A program made the translations under genes and the position numbers. The notes beneath the pieces were generated by a model. The model was not told where the DNA came from. It worked only from the letters and a program-made list of their open reading frames with translations, and did not search any database. Below, in pieces: positions 1-8,889 of a stretch of 64,000 nucleotides of DNA. Numbering within the stretch: position 1 is the first letter of the stretch; every line of letters begins with the position of its first letter. Location of the stretch: contig NZ_BDCD01000009.1 of the NCBI RefSeq assembly GCF_001613325.1, positions 1-64,000 on the forward strand, written 5' to 3'. The stretch is from Nocardia yamanashiensis NBRC 100130 (lineage in GTDB: Bacteria > Actinomycetota > Actinomycetes > Mycobacteriales > Mycobacteriaceae).

Positions 1-37
1 GGTCGAGCGCGGTCTGATCGATCTGGACAAGCTCTGA
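1..37 (+). CDS. C-terminal end of an unidentified protein (partial)
   Basis: An open frame enters from the left edge and ends at TGA 35-37, giving the C-terminal residues VERGLIDLDKL. A strong hairpin follows 20 bp later, as expected at the end of a transcription unit. The fragment is too short to assign a family. Confidence 0.4.
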   Translation, partial: VERGLIDLDKL

Positions 38-56
38 GCAGGTGCCCGGCACGGAA

Positions 57-90
57 AAGGGGGTTCGGGGATGAAACCCCGCACCCCCTT
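57..90 (+). terminator. Intrinsic terminator-like hairpin
   Basis: A 14-bp stem (57-70 with 77-90, one mismatch) closes a 6-nt loop (atgaaa). It lies between the gene ending at 37 and the convergent gene ending at 116, so it could serve both strands. There is no long T-run, which is usual for high-GC actinobacteria. Confidence 0.6.
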
Positions 91-115
91 CTCGTATGGG
101 GTGCGGCCAGGGGCG

Positions 116-340
116 TTAACCCTCCTTGGCCGCCAGATCCGCCAGCGTCGCGGCGAGCCGGAAGTACTTGTTCTTGCCCAGATCGGCGATGGTCTTGATG
201 CCGAGCGCCTCGAGCAACTGGGCGTCGTGCTTCTCGGTCAGCCCGGCGAGGGCGGACGGGGGAGCGGCGAGAATGTCCTGCAGGGACTTGGTTTCGTAAG
301 CCTTGTCGAGAGCCTTGTCGAGCACAACGTTGACGGCCAT
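116..340 (-). CDS. Small helix-hairpin-helix-like hypothetical protein, 74 aa
   Basis: The start is set by a near-perfect Shine-Dalgarno, AGGAGG, four bases before the ATG at 340; the longer frame upstream has no such support. The protein begins MAVNVVLDKALDKAYETKSL. Its C-terminal half (LGIKTIADLGKNKYFRLAA) resembles the helix-hairpin-helix repeats in DUF4332-like proteins, which suggests a small DNA- or protein-binding module. It has no signal peptide, membrane segment or cysteine. It stands alone, with a terminator-like hairpin downstream. The function is unknown and the HhH reading is an inference from the local pattern. Confidence 0.7.
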   Translation of the reverse strand: MAVNVVLDKALDKAYETKSLQDILAAPPSALAGLTEKHDAQLLEALGIKTIADLGKNKYFRLAATLADLAAKEG

Positions 341-525
341 CGGGCCTCCTTCGTAGAGCACAAGATCGGACCAGGCCGACGATAGTGGCAATACCCCTGT
401 GTCACCAGGGATCTGCGCGACGTGTTGCGGTTGTATCGCGGATGTCCGGTTTGTGTTGCAGGCGCGAAAAAGTCCCCTCAAAGTTGTGAATTCGTGTTCT
501 ACCGGCGGTATTCTCGTCGGCGAGG

Positions 526-555
526 GCGGGTTCTCCTGAGTATCGGAGAACCCGC
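526..555 (-). terminator. Hairpin downstream of the DUF1906 gene
   Basis: An 11-bp perfect inverted repeat (526-536 with 545-555, arm gcgggttctcc) has an 8-nt loop. It lies about 40 bp beyond the stop of the minus-strand DUF1906 gene and upstream of the next minus-strand gene, so it probably ends that transcript. Confidence 0.45.
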
Positions 556-592
556 TCATCGCCACTTTCGAGCCGGTTTACCGACCGTCGAA

Positions 593-1618
593 TCAACTGT
601 CGGAAGCGGCAATACGACCGGCAACTTCCGGCGTTTGTCCCTTTTGTTCGGATTCCTTCCCGTTTCCATTCGGGCTCGCCCCCCACCCGGGCAAGGGTAG
701 GTCCGGCAGCGCCTGCTCCAGCTTGGCCAGCTGTTCGGCCACCACCGTCGCCGGTCCCTCGATCAGCGAGAAGGGCCACGGCCAGTGATGCCCGCCCAGC
801 CGTTCCACCTCGTCCTTCAGCTCCGCGGTGGTCGCCTCGAGTTCACTGATCTCCGTGCGTAATTCGTCGATCTGCTGCAGCGCCGCCGCCAGCCCGTCCA
901 CCACGGTCCGGTTCCGGCCCTGTTCGTCCTGTCCCAGTTGCGGCCAGCCGGCCAGTCCCGGCCCGCGCAACTGGATCTGCACATCGCGCAGCATCTCGTC
1001 TTGTTCGGGTGTCAACTCGGGTTCCTCCTGCACGAAATCCCATTGGCCGAAATCGGCACGGTCGCTGGTGTTCACGTCGCATTCGACGCCGCCCACGTAA
1101 ACCTGTTCACCGGTCTGGAAGATGCTGATCCGCGGGTCCACATTGCCGCCCGACCAGGCGATGGTCTGCCAGCCCCAGCTGGCGGTGCCCGCGTCCAGGG
1201 CCCGGCTCAACGGCCAATAGCCGCCGTAGATACCGACATTCGCCCGGCCCAGCACGCTGGCCGCACCGTCCAGGTAGGCATTGATGGGCTCCTGCTGCTG
1301 CGGGGTGGCGTCGAAATCCGCGGAGAAGTAGATGGGCCGGTCGCGCCGCCCGCCGCAGCGCAACACCTGCGCCAGCCCGGCGCGCGCGTCGGTGACCCCC
1401 GCGCCGTACCCGTCGAGCATGCGCGCGGCGGTGGTCTCCCAGTTGGACACGATCGAAATGCCGTGTGCGCGAAGATCGTCCGCTTCGTCCGGTGTGAGTA
1501 GTTTGCCGGGAAGGGTGGGGCCGCCCGAGGACAGGTAGCGCACCACGAAGTCGTAGCCGGCGGCCCGGATGGCGCTCGCACTGGGTCGACCTGCCGCGTA
1601 ATCCAGCCCGAAACGCAT
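593..1618 (-). CDS. DUF1906 (Rv2525c-like) glycoside-hydrolase-fold protein with coiled-coil tail, 341 aa
   Basis: Residues 1 to about 200 form a DUF1906 domain. It opens with MRFGLDYAAGRPSASAIRAA, has the acidic strand PIYFSADFDAT and the motif GIYGGYWPL, and ends in WQTIAW...CDVNTSD, the pattern of TIM-barrel lysozyme-like domains found in actinobacterial cell-wall enzymes and phage lysins. A helical segment rich in Glu/Leu/Gln (about 245-290) looks like a short coiled coil, followed by a Pro/Gly tail. No signal peptide is visible, so export would need another route (Rv2525c itself is Tat-exported). The ATG at 1618 follows a TACAGT -10-like hexamer by 7 nt, which suggests a leaderless transcript; the frame stays open 60 bp further upstream. 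No other phage gene is nearby. Confidence 0.8.
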   Translation of the reverse strand: MRFGLDYAAGRPSASAIRAAGYDFVVRYLSSGGPTLPGKLLTPDEADDLRAHGISIVSNWETTAARMLDGYGAGVTDARAGLAQVLRCGGRRDRPIYFSADFDATPQQQEPINAYLDGAASVLGRANVGIYGGYWPLSRALDAGTASWGWQTIAWSGGNVDPRISIFQTGEQVYVGGVECDVNTSDRADFGQWDFVQEEPELTPEQDEMLRDVQIQLRGPGLAGWPQLGQDEQGRNRTVVDGLAAALQQIDELRTEISELEATTAELKDEVERLGGHHWPWPFSLIEGPATVVAEQLAKLEQALPDLPLPGWGASPNGNGKESEQKGQTPEVAGRIAASDS

Positions 1619-1847
1619 GTCTACCACTGTAATTCGGACGTGCGGTGCGGTGTGGTGCATTCCGGACGATTTCCGCATCTCCGATCCCGCGTGTCTGTCG
1701 GACCTTGGTGGTTGACTGGGGGCGGTTGTGTGAGCGGCGTCACTGTGCTGTGGCGGTCGGTGCTCGGCACCGGAACGCGCGGCGTGGGGCTCGCGCGCGG
1801 CCGAGATCCGATTCGCCTTGCTATTTACTCGAAATGGAGATGCCCTG

Positions 1848-2654
1848 ATGCCCGTACGCGACGAAGCCTGGCCCCCCGGTACGCCCTGCTGGGTCGACTG
1901 CCAGGTCGATGATCCGGCGCAGGCCGGTGCGTTCTACGGTGAGTTGTTCGGCTGGGATGTGCAGGGTGGTGGGGACGACAGCGGGGGATATCTGATGGCC
2001 CTGCGGGACGGGCAGGCCGTCGCGGGGATCGGGCCGAAGCCCGACGCGGCCGCGCCGTCGGTGTGGACCACGTATTTCGCGGTCACCGATGCCGACGCCA
2101 CCGCCGAACGGGTGACCGCGGCGGGCGGCAGCCTGCTGGTGCCGCCGTTCGACGTGATGGAATCCGGCCGCATGTTCGTCGCCGCCGACGTCTCGGGCGC
2201 GCCCTTCGCGGTCTGGGAAGCCCACGCGCACAATGGCGCCGCCGTGCACAACGAGCACGGCGCGTACGTCTGGAACGACCTGCACACCGGCGATTTCGAG
2301 GCCGCGAAACGCTTCTACGCCGAGGTCTTCGGCTTCACCTGCACCGAATACGACGACGAGGCCATGCACTACGCCGTCATCACCCCGCCCGGCGGTACCG
2401 ACCTGGTGGCCGGTATCAACGACGACACCCTCAACGGCGCCGCCCCGGCCCGCCCCTACTGGCTCACCTGGTTCCAATTCGATGATCTGGACACGGGTTT
2501 GAAGCGCGCCGAGGAACTGGGCGCGTCCGTGGTCATGGCCGCCGAGGACGGGCCCTTCGGCCGGATGGCGGTGCTGGCGGCCCCGCAGGGGGAGCTGTTC
2601 GCCCTGCTCGACCCCGCGCAGGCGGTAGGCGAGGTGCCGCCCACGGTGGCGTGA
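1848..2654 (+). CDS. Two-domain VOC/glyoxalase-fold protein (CFP32/Rv0577-like), 268 aa
   Basis: Two vicinal-oxygen-chelate modules are arranged in tandem. The first starts at GTPCWVDCQVDDPAQAGAFY and the second at YVWNDLHTGDFEAAKRFY, each with the paired beta-alpha-beta signature FYxxLFGW or FYAEVFGF. Length and layout match the mycobacterial CFP32 (Rv0577) family, linked there to antigenicity and methylglyoxal or small-molecule binding. The ATG at 1848 is preceded by GGAGA at 8-9 nt; an upstream ATG in the same frame has no RBS. It is a single-gene unit ended by a strong bidirectional hairpin. The exact substrate cannot be read from the sequence. Confidence 0.85.
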   Translation: MPVRDEAWPPGTPCWVDCQVDDPAQAGAFYGELFGWDVQGGGDDSGGYLMALRDGQAVAGIGPKPDAAAPSVWTTYFAVTDADATAERVTAAGGSLLVPPFDVMESGRMFVAADVSGAPFAVWEAHAHNGAAVHNEHGAYVWNDLHTGDFEAAKRFYAEVFGFTCTEYDDEAMHYAVITPPGGTDLVAGINDDTLNGAAPARPYWLTWFQFDDLDTGLKRAEELGASVVMAAEDGPFGRMAVLAAPQGELFALLDPAQAVGEVPPTVA

Positions 2655-2662
2655 GAAACGAA

Positions 2663-2692
2663 GGGCCGGACCGCGGTAGCGCGATCCGGCCC
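2663..2692. terminator. Bidirectional terminator hairpin between convergent genes
   Basis: A two-part stem, gggccgga (2663-2670) with tccggccc (2685-2692) and an inner cgcg/cgcg stem around the loop gtag, lies between the VOC gene (+) and the MHYT gene (-). Its position suits termination from both sides. Confidence 0.65.
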
Positions 2693-2709
2693 GGACGTCG
2701 AACGGTGCG

Positions 2710-3543
2710 TCAGCGCACCGATTCGGGGGTGCGCCCCCGCTGCGAGGCCGCGCCGCGCGAGGCGGCGGCCAGCGAAGTGCTGTGCGCGCTATCGGAATCC
2801 GGCGCCAGGAAGGGCCGCCGCGCCTCACGCCGGTCCGGCGCCACCAGGATCGCGGTGATCGGCACGGTCAGCGACAGCGCGCCGATGATGAAGAACGGCA
2901 CGAAGAAGTCGAACAGCTGCTGGCCCTCGGGCGGCGCCGCACCGGCCGTCACGTGCACCTCGACCCCGGTGAGGCCCGCGTAGTGCATGGCGATCACCAG
3001 CACCGCGTACACCACCGAACCGCCGAGCAGCAGCGGCACCGACTTCACGGTCAGGCTGAACCAGATGGTCAGCACCGAGAGCACCAGCGCGATCACGTAC
3101 ACCGCGATGATCGACACCAGGCTGCGGTCCACGCTGCCCGGGACGTGAATCGCGGAGAGCAGCATGAGATGCGAGGTGCCGAGGCCGCCCGCCATCACGA
3201 CCGCGCCGATGCCCAGGCGCACCCAGTTCAGCTTGCTGCCGGCGATGAGCAGCGCCACGAACACCGCGACGCCCGAGACCACGGACGACAGGTTGGTCAG
3301 GGCGGGTTCGTAGCGCAGCGCCTCGGCGTTCTGGAGCTCCACGCCCAGCATGAGCATGAACACCGGCATGGACATGCCGACGCCGCCGATGGACGAGGAG
3401 GCCACCAGCACCCACACCAGCCGGAACTTCGCGGTCACCGATTTGGTGGACTGCCGGATGCACGCCAGCCCGCACGCCACCCCGGCGAACGAGGTGATCA
3501 GCGCCAGACCGACCACCCAGAACCCCATCGAGAAGTAGATCAC
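2710..3543 (-). CDS. MHYT-type integral membrane sensor protein, 277 aa
   Basis: There are about seven hydrophobic segments across residues 5-235 and a polar Arg/Ser-rich tail of about 45 residues. Three MHYT-like motifs are seen: GMSMPVFMLML, GTSHLMLLSAI and AMHYAGLTGVE. Only the third is canonical. The MHYT family is predicted to bind metal, possibly copper, near the outer membrane face and to sense small gases or redox state; here no output domain is fused. The gene lies 84 bp downstream of the conservon GTPase on the same strand and may be the last gene of that operon, which would give the conservon an extra membrane input. That link is an inference from position. Confidence 0.8.
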   Translation of the reverse strand: MIYFSMGFWVVGLALITSFAGVACGLACIRQSTKSVTAKFRLVWVLVASSSIGGVGMSMPVFMLMLGVELQNAEALRYEPALTNLSSVVSGVAVFVALLIAGSKLNWVRLGIGAVVMAGGLGTSHLMLLSAIHVPGSVDRSLVSIIAVYVIALVLSVLTIWFSLTVKSVPLLLGGSVVYAVLVIAMHYAGLTGVEVHVTAGAAPPEGQQLFDFFVPFFIIGALSLTVPITAILVAPDRREARRPFLAPDSDSAHSTSLAAASRGAASQRGRTPESVR

Positions 3544-3627
3544 CCAGAACCCCTGCCTCTTCGTAATCCCTGTCCAGGACGTCGTTCCGGCGTGTGACGA
3601 GCAGCCGGGACGACGTATCGCGCGCGG

Positions 3628-4386
3628 TCAGCCGCGCTGCGCCGCCATCAGCCGCTCGATCGCGTACTCGGTGACCGCCGCCAGCGCGCGCCGCACCTCA
3701 CCCGGATCGCGGGCGTCGATATCGACGATCGGCACCCCTTCGCGCACGCTGAGCGCCTCGCGCAGTTCCGACACCGGGAAGCGCGGGGCGTCGGGGAAGC
3801 GATTGACCGCGATCAGGAAGGGCAGCGATTTGGCTTCGAAGAAGTCGACGGCCGCGAAGCTGTCCTCGATGCGCCGGGTGTCGACCAGCACCACCGCGCC
3901 GATGGCGCCCTTGATCAGGTCGTCCCACATGAACCAGAAACGCCGCTGGCCGGGGGTGCCGAACAGGTACAGCACCAGATTGCCGGGCAGGATGATGCGC
4001 CCGAAATCCATGGCGACCGTGGTGGTTTCCTTGCCCGGAGTGGCGGCCAGGTCGTCGTGGCCCTCGGACATGCCGGTGACCATGGCCTCGGTGCGCAGCG
4101 GCACGATCTCCGAGACCGCGCCGACGAAGGTGGTCTTGCCGGCGCCGAAACCGCCCGCCACCACGATCTTGGTGGAGGCTACCGAGCGCGGTTCCTCACC
4201 CGGTCGCGGCGGGTACACCGGCGCGCCGCCCGGAAGCGGGAGCTGGCCGGTCGTGTACTGACCTCCGCTCGCAAACTGGCCGGTCGTGTATTGGCCGCCA
4301 GCCGCGAATTGCCCCGGCGGGAACTGGCTTCCGCCGGGTTGCGGCCCGCCGGTGTAGCCCCCGCCGTCAAAGGGCGCGGAGTCCAT
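3628..4386 (-). CDS. Conservon small GTPase (CvnD/Rv3362c-like), 252 aa
   Basis: A GTP-binding protein of the bacterial MglA/Ras-like group that works with roadblock proteins. The P-loop G78-x4-G83-K84-T85 lies within VVAGGFGAGKTTF. The switch and G-motifs follow: FGRIILPGNLVLYLFGTPGQ is the DxxG-equivalent region and LIAVNRFPD is the NKxD-like motif. The first 70 residues are a low-complexity Gly/Pro/Gln extension with a tandem GGQYTTGQ repeat, longer than in mycobacterial relatives. It overlaps the DUF742 gene by 20 nt and is the fourth gene of the kinase-roadblock-DUF742-GTPase order. It probably acts at the inner membrane in a signalling complex with those partners. Confidence 0.9.
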   Translation of the reverse strand: MDSAPFDGGGYTGGPQPGGSQFPPGQFAAGGQYTTGQFASGGQYTTGQLPLPGGAPVYPPRPGEEPRSVASTKIVVAGGFGAGKTTFVGAVSEIVPLRTEAMVTGMSEGHDDLAATPGKETTTVAMDFGRIILPGNLVLYLFGTPGQRRFWFMWDDLIKGAIGAVVLVDTRRIEDSFAAVDFFEAKSLPFLIAVNRFPDAPRFPVSELREALSVREGVPIVDIDARDPGEVRRALAAVTEYAIERLMAAQRG

Positions 4387-4741
4387 GCAGAGTCCTCTCC
4401 ATCAAAGACCGGCGCTCATCGAAGGTCGCTTGGTCGCTCAAGGTCGAATGCAGGCGCAGGGTGCCGGCGACGACGAGATCGCCGATCACCACCCGCACCA
4501 TGCCCAATGGCCGCTGCAGGTGCGCCGCGATCTCCGCGACCGACAGCCGGGCGGTGCCCAGTCGCAGGATCTCCGTGCGGATGTCACCCGCGGGCCAATC
4601 GAAATGGGCGGTGTAGGACAGGGTTTCGACGACCGCCTCGAGCGGCAGGTCCACTGCCGGCTCGGTGCGGCCGGAGGTCAGCGCGTAAGGCCGGACCCGG
4701 CTGGTCGGGCGATTGCCGCCGGCACCGTTGGAAATGGTCAT
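4367..4741 (-). CDS. DUF742 conservon protein (CvnC/Rv3363c-like), 124 aa
   Basis: A DUF742 protein with an N-terminal stretch RPYALTSGRTEP and a winged-helix-like core (AEIAAHLQRPLGMVRVVIGDL) typical of the family. The order after the sensor kinase and roadblock protein, and before the GTPase, is the conservon arrangement known from Streptomyces and mycobacteria. It starts 12 bp after the roadblock stop and overlaps the GTPase start by 20 nt, so translational coupling is likely. The family's molecular role is poorly defined; the HTH-like core suggests nucleic-acid or protein binding. Confidence 0.9.
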   Translation of the reverse strand: MTISNGAGGNRPTSRVRPYALTSGRTEPAVDLPLEAVVETLSYTAHFDWPAGDIRTEILRLGTARLSVAEIAAHLQRPLGMVRVVIGDLVVAGTLRLHSTLSDQATFDERRSLMERTLHGLRAL

Positions 4742-4753
4742 CGGCGGACTCGT

Positions 4754-5161
4754 CTAGGCAGTGCGGGCGGTGGCCTGAACCACGGACCCGACCCGGTCGA
4801 CCAGCAGCGCCATCTCGTAGCCGATCCGGCCGATGTCGTGCTGCTTGTTGGCCAGCACCGCCAGGTGCGAGCCGTTTCCGACAGTCATGACCAGCAGGTA
4901 GCCCCGCTGCATCTCCACGATGGACTGCATCACCTTGCCGCCCTCGAAAAGCTGTGCGGCGCCGGTGGACAGGCTGGCCAGACCGGCGGTCACCGCGGCC
5001 AGCTGCTCACCGCGATCGGCCGGCAGATGCGGGCTGGTGGCCTGCAGCAGACCGTCGGCGGAAACCAGAACCGCGTGCGAGACCCCCGGGACCTCCCGGG
5101 TGAATCGCGTGACGAGCCAGTTCAGATTCTCGTCGGTGGTGGTGCGCTGTGCGTCGGTCAT
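4754..5161 (-). CDS. Roadblock/LC7 domain protein (CvnB/Rv3364c-like), 135 aa
   Basis: The whole protein is one roadblock/LC7 domain. Diagnostic stretches are [42 protein letters not shown] and [18 protein letters not shown]. These proteins usually dimerise and act as a platform or GAP-like partner for the adjacent small GTPase. The start codon overlaps the kinase stop as ATGA, and the DUF742 gene follows after 12 bp. In M. tuberculosis the homologue Rv3364c is also reported to be secreted and to inhibit a host protease; nothing here addresses that. Confidence 0.93.
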   Translation of the reverse strand: MTDAQRTTTDENLNWLVTRFTREVPGVSHAVLVSADGLLQATSPHLPADRGEQLAAVTAGLASLSTGAAQLFEGGKVMQSIVEMQRGYLLVMTVGNGSHLAVLANKQHDIGRIGYEMALLVDRVGSVVQATARTA

Positions 5162-8100
5162 GCATGCCCTCCGTCTGTGTACTGCGTATCGGCTCGCCCG
5201 GAGCGGACGCCGCTGAGGTGCCTGGTCAAGCTGTTACGAATCTCTTCCGGATTGCGGGCGCTGCCGTCGTCCTCCTGCGCGGCCGCACCGGGCACCAGCT
5301 GGGCCCCGGGCCGCCGGATCGGCAGACCGCCCTGCGTCCGCCCGCTGCCCTGCGGATTGGCGGCTTCCTCGGCCGCGGCCCAGCCGGCATCGGATTCCGA
5401 GGACCACACGGACTCGCTCGGCTCATCCGCCGCCGGTTCCACCAGCCACTCCGAAACCATCCGCTGGAAGATCGGCGAATCGTGCTGCGGGCGCGGCGGG
5501 GCCGCAGCTCCGTCCGGCCCGGCGGCGGCGATGTCCTGCAGCGCGTGCGCGCCGGTGGTGGTCGCCGGATCCAGCGCGGGTCGCCCGTTGTCCCCGCCGA
5601 GTTCCGTGACGCCGGTATCCGCCGCGGCGAACGACCCGGTGTGGTGGCCGTTGCCCGGCGCGCTGCCGTCGCCCGGGTTACCCGCCGTCGCGTCGGCGTC
5701 CGCCGCAGCGCCGCGGTCGAACCCGCTGTTCCCGTCGGCCGCACCGGCATTGCCGAAGCTGTTCCCGCTCTCGGCGCCGCCGGCACCGGCGAAGCCGCCG
5801 GTGGGCCTGGGGTAGTCGCCGGTGCGATATCCGAAACCGCCGTTGTTGTCGAAGCCGTTCGCGCCGCGGGCGGCATTGCCGTTGCCGCCGTTGCCGTTCG
5901 CGGGATTCGCCGCACCGAAATTGCCGGTGGCGACATTCCCGCCGAATCCGCCGCGCGCGGGGCCGCCGGTCCGGTCGTCCCCGGCCGGTGCGCCGGCGTC
6001 GCGGCTGAAGACCTCTTCGTTGCGCCGGCCGAGATCGGTGCTGCTGCCCGCGAAGTTGGCCGGGTCGTTGTTGCCGCCGAAGCCGCCGCGGTCATTGCCG
6101 CCGCGCGCCGGGGTGCCGAAGCCGTTGCGTTCTTCGGGGTTTCCGAAGCCGTTGCCGAATCCGTTCCGCTGGCCGCCGGCCCCGAATCCCTCGGCGTCGC
6201 GCAGATCGAAACGGGTGGTGGCGGGACCGTTGAAGGCGCCTGCGTCGAAGCCGTCGCCGTTCCCGTTGCCGCCCTGGCCGATCGGGGGGACCGGCCGCAG
6301 CGGCGGTTCGGCGGCGTCGGAATTGTCGCCCCAGAAGTCGACCTTGCTGGGTTCGGATCCATTGCCGCCGTAGGGGCCGGGCTCGGTGCTCTCGACGAAG
6401 GCGTCGGTGAAGCGGTCCGCACCGCCGCGGGCGAAACCGCCGGTCACGGGGTGTTCACCGGTATCGGCGCCCGGCGTCTTGCGCTGCGGCAGACCGGAAC
6501 TGGTGACGCCGAAACGCTGCGGCGGGGTGGTCTCCGGCAGGTTCGGCACCGGGGTCAGGCGCGGCGGCGTGACCACCGGCTGCGGGCCCGAGACCGGTCC
6601 CTGCGCACCCGGGGCCGGGGCCGCCGGCAGCGTCGCGGTGACCGGGTACTGCCCGGTGGGATCGCCATTGCGTTCCGGCGCGGGCGAGACCAGCGAACCC
6701 GGCAGGTGCACGCTGGCGGTGATGCCCGGCTGCTGCACCATGGCCGAGGTACGGCGCAGGCTCACGGTGATGTTGTGCCGCTTGGCCAGGCGGCCGACCA
6801 CGAACAGGCCCATGCGGCGCGCGGTCTCGACATTGACCTCGCCACCGGAGGCCAGGCGATCGTTGATGGACTGCAGGTCTTCGGCATTCATGCCCAGGCC
6901 GCGGTCGGTGATCTCGATCAGATAGCCGCCGTCCACGGCCCGCGCCACCGACACCGCCACCGGGGTGGAGGGCGGCGAGTAGCGCAGCGCGTTGTCGATC
7001 AGCTCGGCGAGCAGGTGCTCGATATCGACCGCGGGCTCACCGGCGACGATGCCGTCCGGCACGGTCCCGATCTCGACGCGCTGGTAGTCCTCCACCTGGG
7101 AGACCGAGGACCACAGCATATCCGACAGCGGCACCGGCGCGAGATGACCACGGCGCAGGGCCGTTCCGGCCAGCACCAGCAGGTTGTCGCCGTTACGGCG
7201 CATGCGGGTGGCGAGGTGGTCGAGACGGAAGAGCGACTGCAGGCGCTCGGAGTCGTCCTCGTCGCGCTCCAGCTCCTCGATCAGCGACAGCTGCTGTTCG
7301 ACGAGCGATTGGCTACGGCGGGACAGGGTCTCGAACATATTGCCGATCTGCAGGCGCAGTCGCGCCTGTTCGGCGGCGAGGTGGAGCGCCTGGGAGTGGA
7401 TGTCGTCGACGGCGCGGGCCAGCTGCCCGATCTCCTCGGTGGTGTGCACGTCCACCGGCATGATCTCGGGGGTCACGCCGCCGGCGCGCACCACCTCGAG
7501 TTCCTGCGGCAGGTCGATGTGCGCCACCTGCAAGGCATCTCGCCGCAGGCGCCGCACCGGCACGACCAGCGAGCGGGCCACCACCAGCGCGATGGCCAGA
7601 CCGGCCAGCAGCATGCCGATCACGATGGAGGTATCGCGGAGCACGTTGTTGCGGGCTTCGGTGGTCAGCGAGGCGAGCTTGCCGTCCATGGCCTCGATGA
7701 CCGAGGAGATCTCGCGGTCGTAGGCGGCGGCGCTGGCGTGCAGCGCGTCCTGCATGGCCGGGATCTGCCCGAGGTCCGAACCGGTCTGCGCCAGAATGCC
7801 GGCGCGGGTCTGCGCGGCGTCCTTGAGGATGTCGGCGTCGGCATTGGCGGTGGGCGCCATGCCCCGGTACACCTCGATCAGGGTGAGCTCGGCGCCGATG
7901 GCGGTCAGCAACCTGGTGCGCAGCATCGGATTCCGGTCCGCGTCCGGCATGGCCAGCATCACGCGCTGCGTGGTGAGCACGCGGCGGGCGGTATTGGCGG
8001 AACCCATCTGCAGGAACAGTCGCTGCACCCGCAGGTCGGCGATGCTGGGCGAGGTCGCCAGCGCGTTCTGCACCTTGGTGCCGACCTGATCGGCCTGATC

Positions 8101-8559
8101 GCCGATGGCGGCGGGCGCGAGCGAGCGCAGGCTGTTGCGCATGGTGCGGGCCATCGCGACGGCCTCGCTGACGTTCTTGGTGTCGAGCACCTCGGCATTG
8201 GTGGCGCGGATCTGGGTTTCCAGTTCCGCCACGGCCTGATCGAACTTGCTTGCCGCGGCTTCCAGCGCCGGGTCGGCGTTCTGGTTGCCGAATCCGGCGA
8301 TGGCGGTGATCGCCAGTTCGTCGGTGGCCGACATGAATTTGACCGTGGGCCTCACCAGGTCCGACTGCTCACTGCCATTGCTCAACTGCGAGATGGTCTG
8401 CAACTCGCTGTTGATTCGCAATACCGCGAAGGTCGCGGCCAGGAGCACCGGCAGCACCAGCACGATGCCGACCTTGCGCGTGACGGGCCAGTTGGACAGG
8501 CTGAATTGCCAGGTTCGCGGTGCTGCTTCCATCCCGCTGCCGTCGCCTCCGCTTTTCAC
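5158..8559 (-). CDS. Conservon nitrate/nitrite-type sensor histidine kinase (CvnA/Rv3365c-like), 1133 aa
   Basis: Membrane segments at about 30-47 and 305-325 flank a helical NIT-type sensor domain. A HAMP-like linker, a degenerate phosphoacceptor region ([14 protein letters not shown], His near 448) and a HATPase with N box [11 protein letters not shown] (about 520) and G box [13 protein letters not shown] (about 551) follow. From about residue 640 to the end there are nearly 500 residues of Gly/Asn/Pro-rich low complexity (runs such as GGNGNGDGF and [10 protein letters not shown]), much longer than in M. tuberculosis. The last four bases overlap the roadblock gene. Start: GTG 8559 follows a GGGGG stretch by 6 nt; ATG 8532 follows GGAGG by 13 nt and is the alternative. 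It heads the operon. Confidence 0.88.
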   Translation of the reverse strand: MKSGGDGSGMEAAPRTWQFSLSNWPVTRKVGIVLVLPVLLAATFAVLRINSELQTISQLSNGSEQSDLVRPTVKFMSATDELAITAIAGFGNQNADPALEAAASKFDQAVAELETQIRATNAEVLDTKNVSEAVAMARTMRNSLRSLAPAAIGDQADQVGTKVQNALATSPSIADLRVQRLFLQMGSANTARRVLTTQRVMLAMPDADRNPMLRTRLLTAIGAELTLIEVYRGMAPTANADADILKDAAQTRAGILAQTGSDLGQIPAMQDALHASAAAYDREISSVIEAMDGKLASLTTEARNNVLRDTSIVIGMLLAGLAIALVVARSLVVPVRRLRRDALQVAHIDLPQELEVVRAGGVTPEIMPVDVHTTEEIGQLARAVDDIHSQALHLAAEQARLRLQIGNMFETLSRRSQSLVEQQLSLIEELERDEDDSERLQSLFRLDHLATRMRRNGDNLLVLAGTALRRGHLAPVPLSDMLWSSVSQVEDYQRVEIGTVPDGIVAGEPAVDIEHLLAELIDNALRYSPPSTPVAVSVARAVDGGYLIEITDRGLGMNAEDLQSINDRLASGGEVNVETARRMGLFVVGRLAKRHNITVSLRRTSAMVQQPGITASVHLPGSLVSPAPERNGDPTGQYPVTATLPAAPAPGAQGPVSGPQPVVTPPRLTPVPNLPETTPPQRFGVTSSGLPQRKTPGADTGEHPVTGGFARGGADRFTDAFVESTEPGPYGGNGSEPSKVDFWGDNSDAAEPPLRPVPPIGQGGNGNGDGFDAGAFNGPATTRFDLRDAEGFGAGGQRNGFGNGFGNPEERNGFGTPARGGNDRGGFGGNNDPANFAGSSTDLGRRNEEVFSRDAGAPAGDDRTGGPARGGFGGNVATGNFGAANPANGNGGNGNAARGANGFDNNGGFGYRTGDYPRPTGGFAGAGGAESGNSFGNAGAADGNSGFDRGAAADADATAGNPGDGSAPGNGHHTGSFAAADTGVTELGGDNGRPALDPATTTGAHALQDIAAAGPDGAAAPPRPQHDSPIFQRMVSEWLVEPAADEPSESVWSSESDAGWAAAEEAANPQGSGRTQGGLPIRRPGAQLVPGAAAQEDDGSARNPEEIRNSLTRHLSGVRSGRADTQYTDGGHA

Positions 8560-8850
8560 GAGTGACCCCCAGGTCGTATGCGGTTGTACGGTTTTGGGGT
8601 CGAATACCCGCCCGGAACCAACTAGAGGTCTTCTTTTACGGCCTGCAACATACCGCGTGGGATGACTAACGGCAATTCGGGCGACTCGGTGTATGAGACT
8701 CCGAATGCCGGTTTGCCACAACATCTTTCGAATAGGCATACGAGTGCCGCAAAGTTGCCGAAGCCGGGGTTACTGAAGAGTTAGCAGGTCACAGCGCCGC
8801 ACCCGCGGACGCGCCGAATGCCGTTTGCTCGGCGTGTCGAATGGGGGCTT
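8560..8850. promoter_or_regulatory. Divergent intergenic region between the conservon operon and mprA
   Basis: About 290 bp without a convincing gene. It is less GC-rich than the flanks (for example cgaataggcatacgag near 8730) and must hold the minus-strand conservon promoter. A long minus-strand reading frame continues through it, but it has no RBS-supported start upstream of 8559. No clear operator was found outside the MprA-type box that follows. Confidence 0.4.
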
Positions 8851-8882
8851 CTCAGTCACCTCTCAGTCGTTGTGGGCAGACT
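8851..8882 (+). promoter_or_regulatory. MprA-type direct-repeat promoter of mprA
   Basis: Two perfect CTCAGTC heptamers (8851-8857 and 8862-8868) repeat at an 11-bp period. After 8 nt comes a -10-like CAGACT (8877-8882), then the ATG at 8890, so the transcript would be nearly leaderless. MprA of M. tuberculosis binds loosely conserved direct repeats of this kind upstream of its own operon and of pepD. The same geometry recurs at 11087-11118. Binding here is inferred. Confidence 0.7.
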
Positions 8883-8889
8883 GGTGCCC

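Noticed and set aside
593..1678. Prophage or phage lysis module around the DUF1906 gene
   Set aside because: No holin, portal, terminase, integrase or attachment repeat is present in the flanks.
5149..8565. Open frame of 1138 codons on the plus strand
   Set aside because: It is antisense to the conservon kinase, which has clear domains. The translation is Arg/Gly/Ala-rich without any motif, the usual shadow of a high-GC gene.
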